From: Methylovorus mays
Lineage (GTDB): Bacteria; Pseudomonadota; Gammaproteobacteria; Burkholderiales; Methylophilaceae
DNA length: 64,000 bases
Assembly: GCF_020531915.1 (NCBI RefSeq)
Contig: NZ_JAJAVG010000008.1
Span: forward strand, 682,001-746,000
Reading direction: 5' to 3'
The notes under the pieces are model-generated. The model was not told the DNA's origin and did not search any database. It saw only the letters and a list, made by a program, of their open reading frames with translations. A program made the position numbers and the translations under genes. Below, in pieces: positions 63,813 to 64,000 of the stretch (the stretch's first letter is position 1; each line of letters starts with the position of its first letter).

Positions 63813-64000
63813 GTGAGTTCCACGCGACCTTCCCAGCCCGCCACGGCCCATGCCCGGCGGGCTGATACATTAAAAGTCTTCATTACCGGCGCTTCCAGCG
63901 GCATAGGTATGGCACTGGCGCAGCACTATGTGGGGCTGGGAGCAACACTGGGGCTGGCTGCACGTCGCGCAGAGCCCTTAATCGCACTCCGCCAGCAATA
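63813..64000 (+). CDS. Short-chain dehydrogenase, N-terminal part (cut by window end)
   Basis: 62 codons from GTG 63813, 8 nt after dsbA. The NAD(P)-binding loop TLKVFITGASSGIGMALAQHY is complete. The rest of the gene is beyond the window. The close spacing suggests it belongs to the argS-dsbA run; the N-terminal tail before the loop is longer than usual, so a later start is possible. Confidence 0.75.
   Translation, partial: MSSTRPSQPATAHARRADTLKVFITGASSGIGMALAQHYVGLGATLGLAARRAEPLIALRQQ

Overview
The window looks like a chromosome segment of an obligate or near-obligate methylotroph of the Methylophilaceae (Betaproteobacteria), most like Methylovorus or Methylobacillus. Pointers are three copies of pqqA (precursor of PQQ, cofactor of methanol dehydrogenase), a sucrose-synthesis cluster (fructokinase, sucrose-phosphate synthase/phosphatase, amylosucrase) of the kind known from methylotrophs, a Proteobacterial gltBD, and even, moderately high GC. 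The genus is an inference. There are no insertion sequences, phage genes or CRISPR arrays that I can see.

Layout. 1-2.6 kb: end of a FecR-like anti-sigma gene and a signalling TonB-dependent receptor, followed by a Fur-box-like promoter that may drive a small RNA. 3.0-8.3 kb: two single-gene pqqA units, a dienelactone hydrolase, HU, a small secreted protein, a Kef-type antiporter and a TonB-like anchored protein. 8.7-14.7 kb: an osmoadaptation operon (frk, sps-spp fusion, ams, MscS channel). 14.8-22.1 kb: an unannotated 59-residue ORF, an MFS exporter, two c-di-GMP proteins and a DUF2257-type dioxygenase. 22.3-26.3 kb: ArsR-type regulator, aas and lplT (lysophospholipid recycling), and an entericidin lipoprotein. 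26.3-28.3 kb: serralysin-like RTX metalloprotease divergent from the third pqqA. 28.5-32.4 kb: DoxX, extradiol dioxygenase, mltA, apaG, thiG, thiS. 32.7-45.0 kb: a tightly packed ten-gene island for an acylated, methylated amino sugar and its transfer. 45.1-48.1 kb: CsbD, a periplasmic protein, tRNA-Gly(CCC), an exonuclease/Cho-like fusion and rubredoxin. 48.2-64.0 kb: conserved housekeeping genes thiD, thiE, hemL, gltB, gltD, hemE, priA, argS, a SPOR protein, dsbA and the start of an SDR gene.

The two strongest novelty signals are these. (1) Each of the three monocistronic pqqA genes has the same regulatory block: three TCATGA-type palindromes with exact 9- and 14-nt start-to-start spacing, about 97-113 nt before the start codon and about 33 nt before a -10-like hexamer. 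This suggests a dedicated activator controlling dispersed pqqA paralogues. (2) The 32.7-45.0 kb island joins a TPR/GT41 glycosyltransferase, a sugar aminotransferase, an ACP, a KASIII, a ketoreductase, a NeuD-type acyltransferase, two FkbM methyltransferases, a Rieske oxygenase and a three-part fusion enzyme. The logic is: build 3-hydroxyacyl-ACP, acylate an amino sugar, tailor it, and attach it to a surface target, perhaps flagellin.
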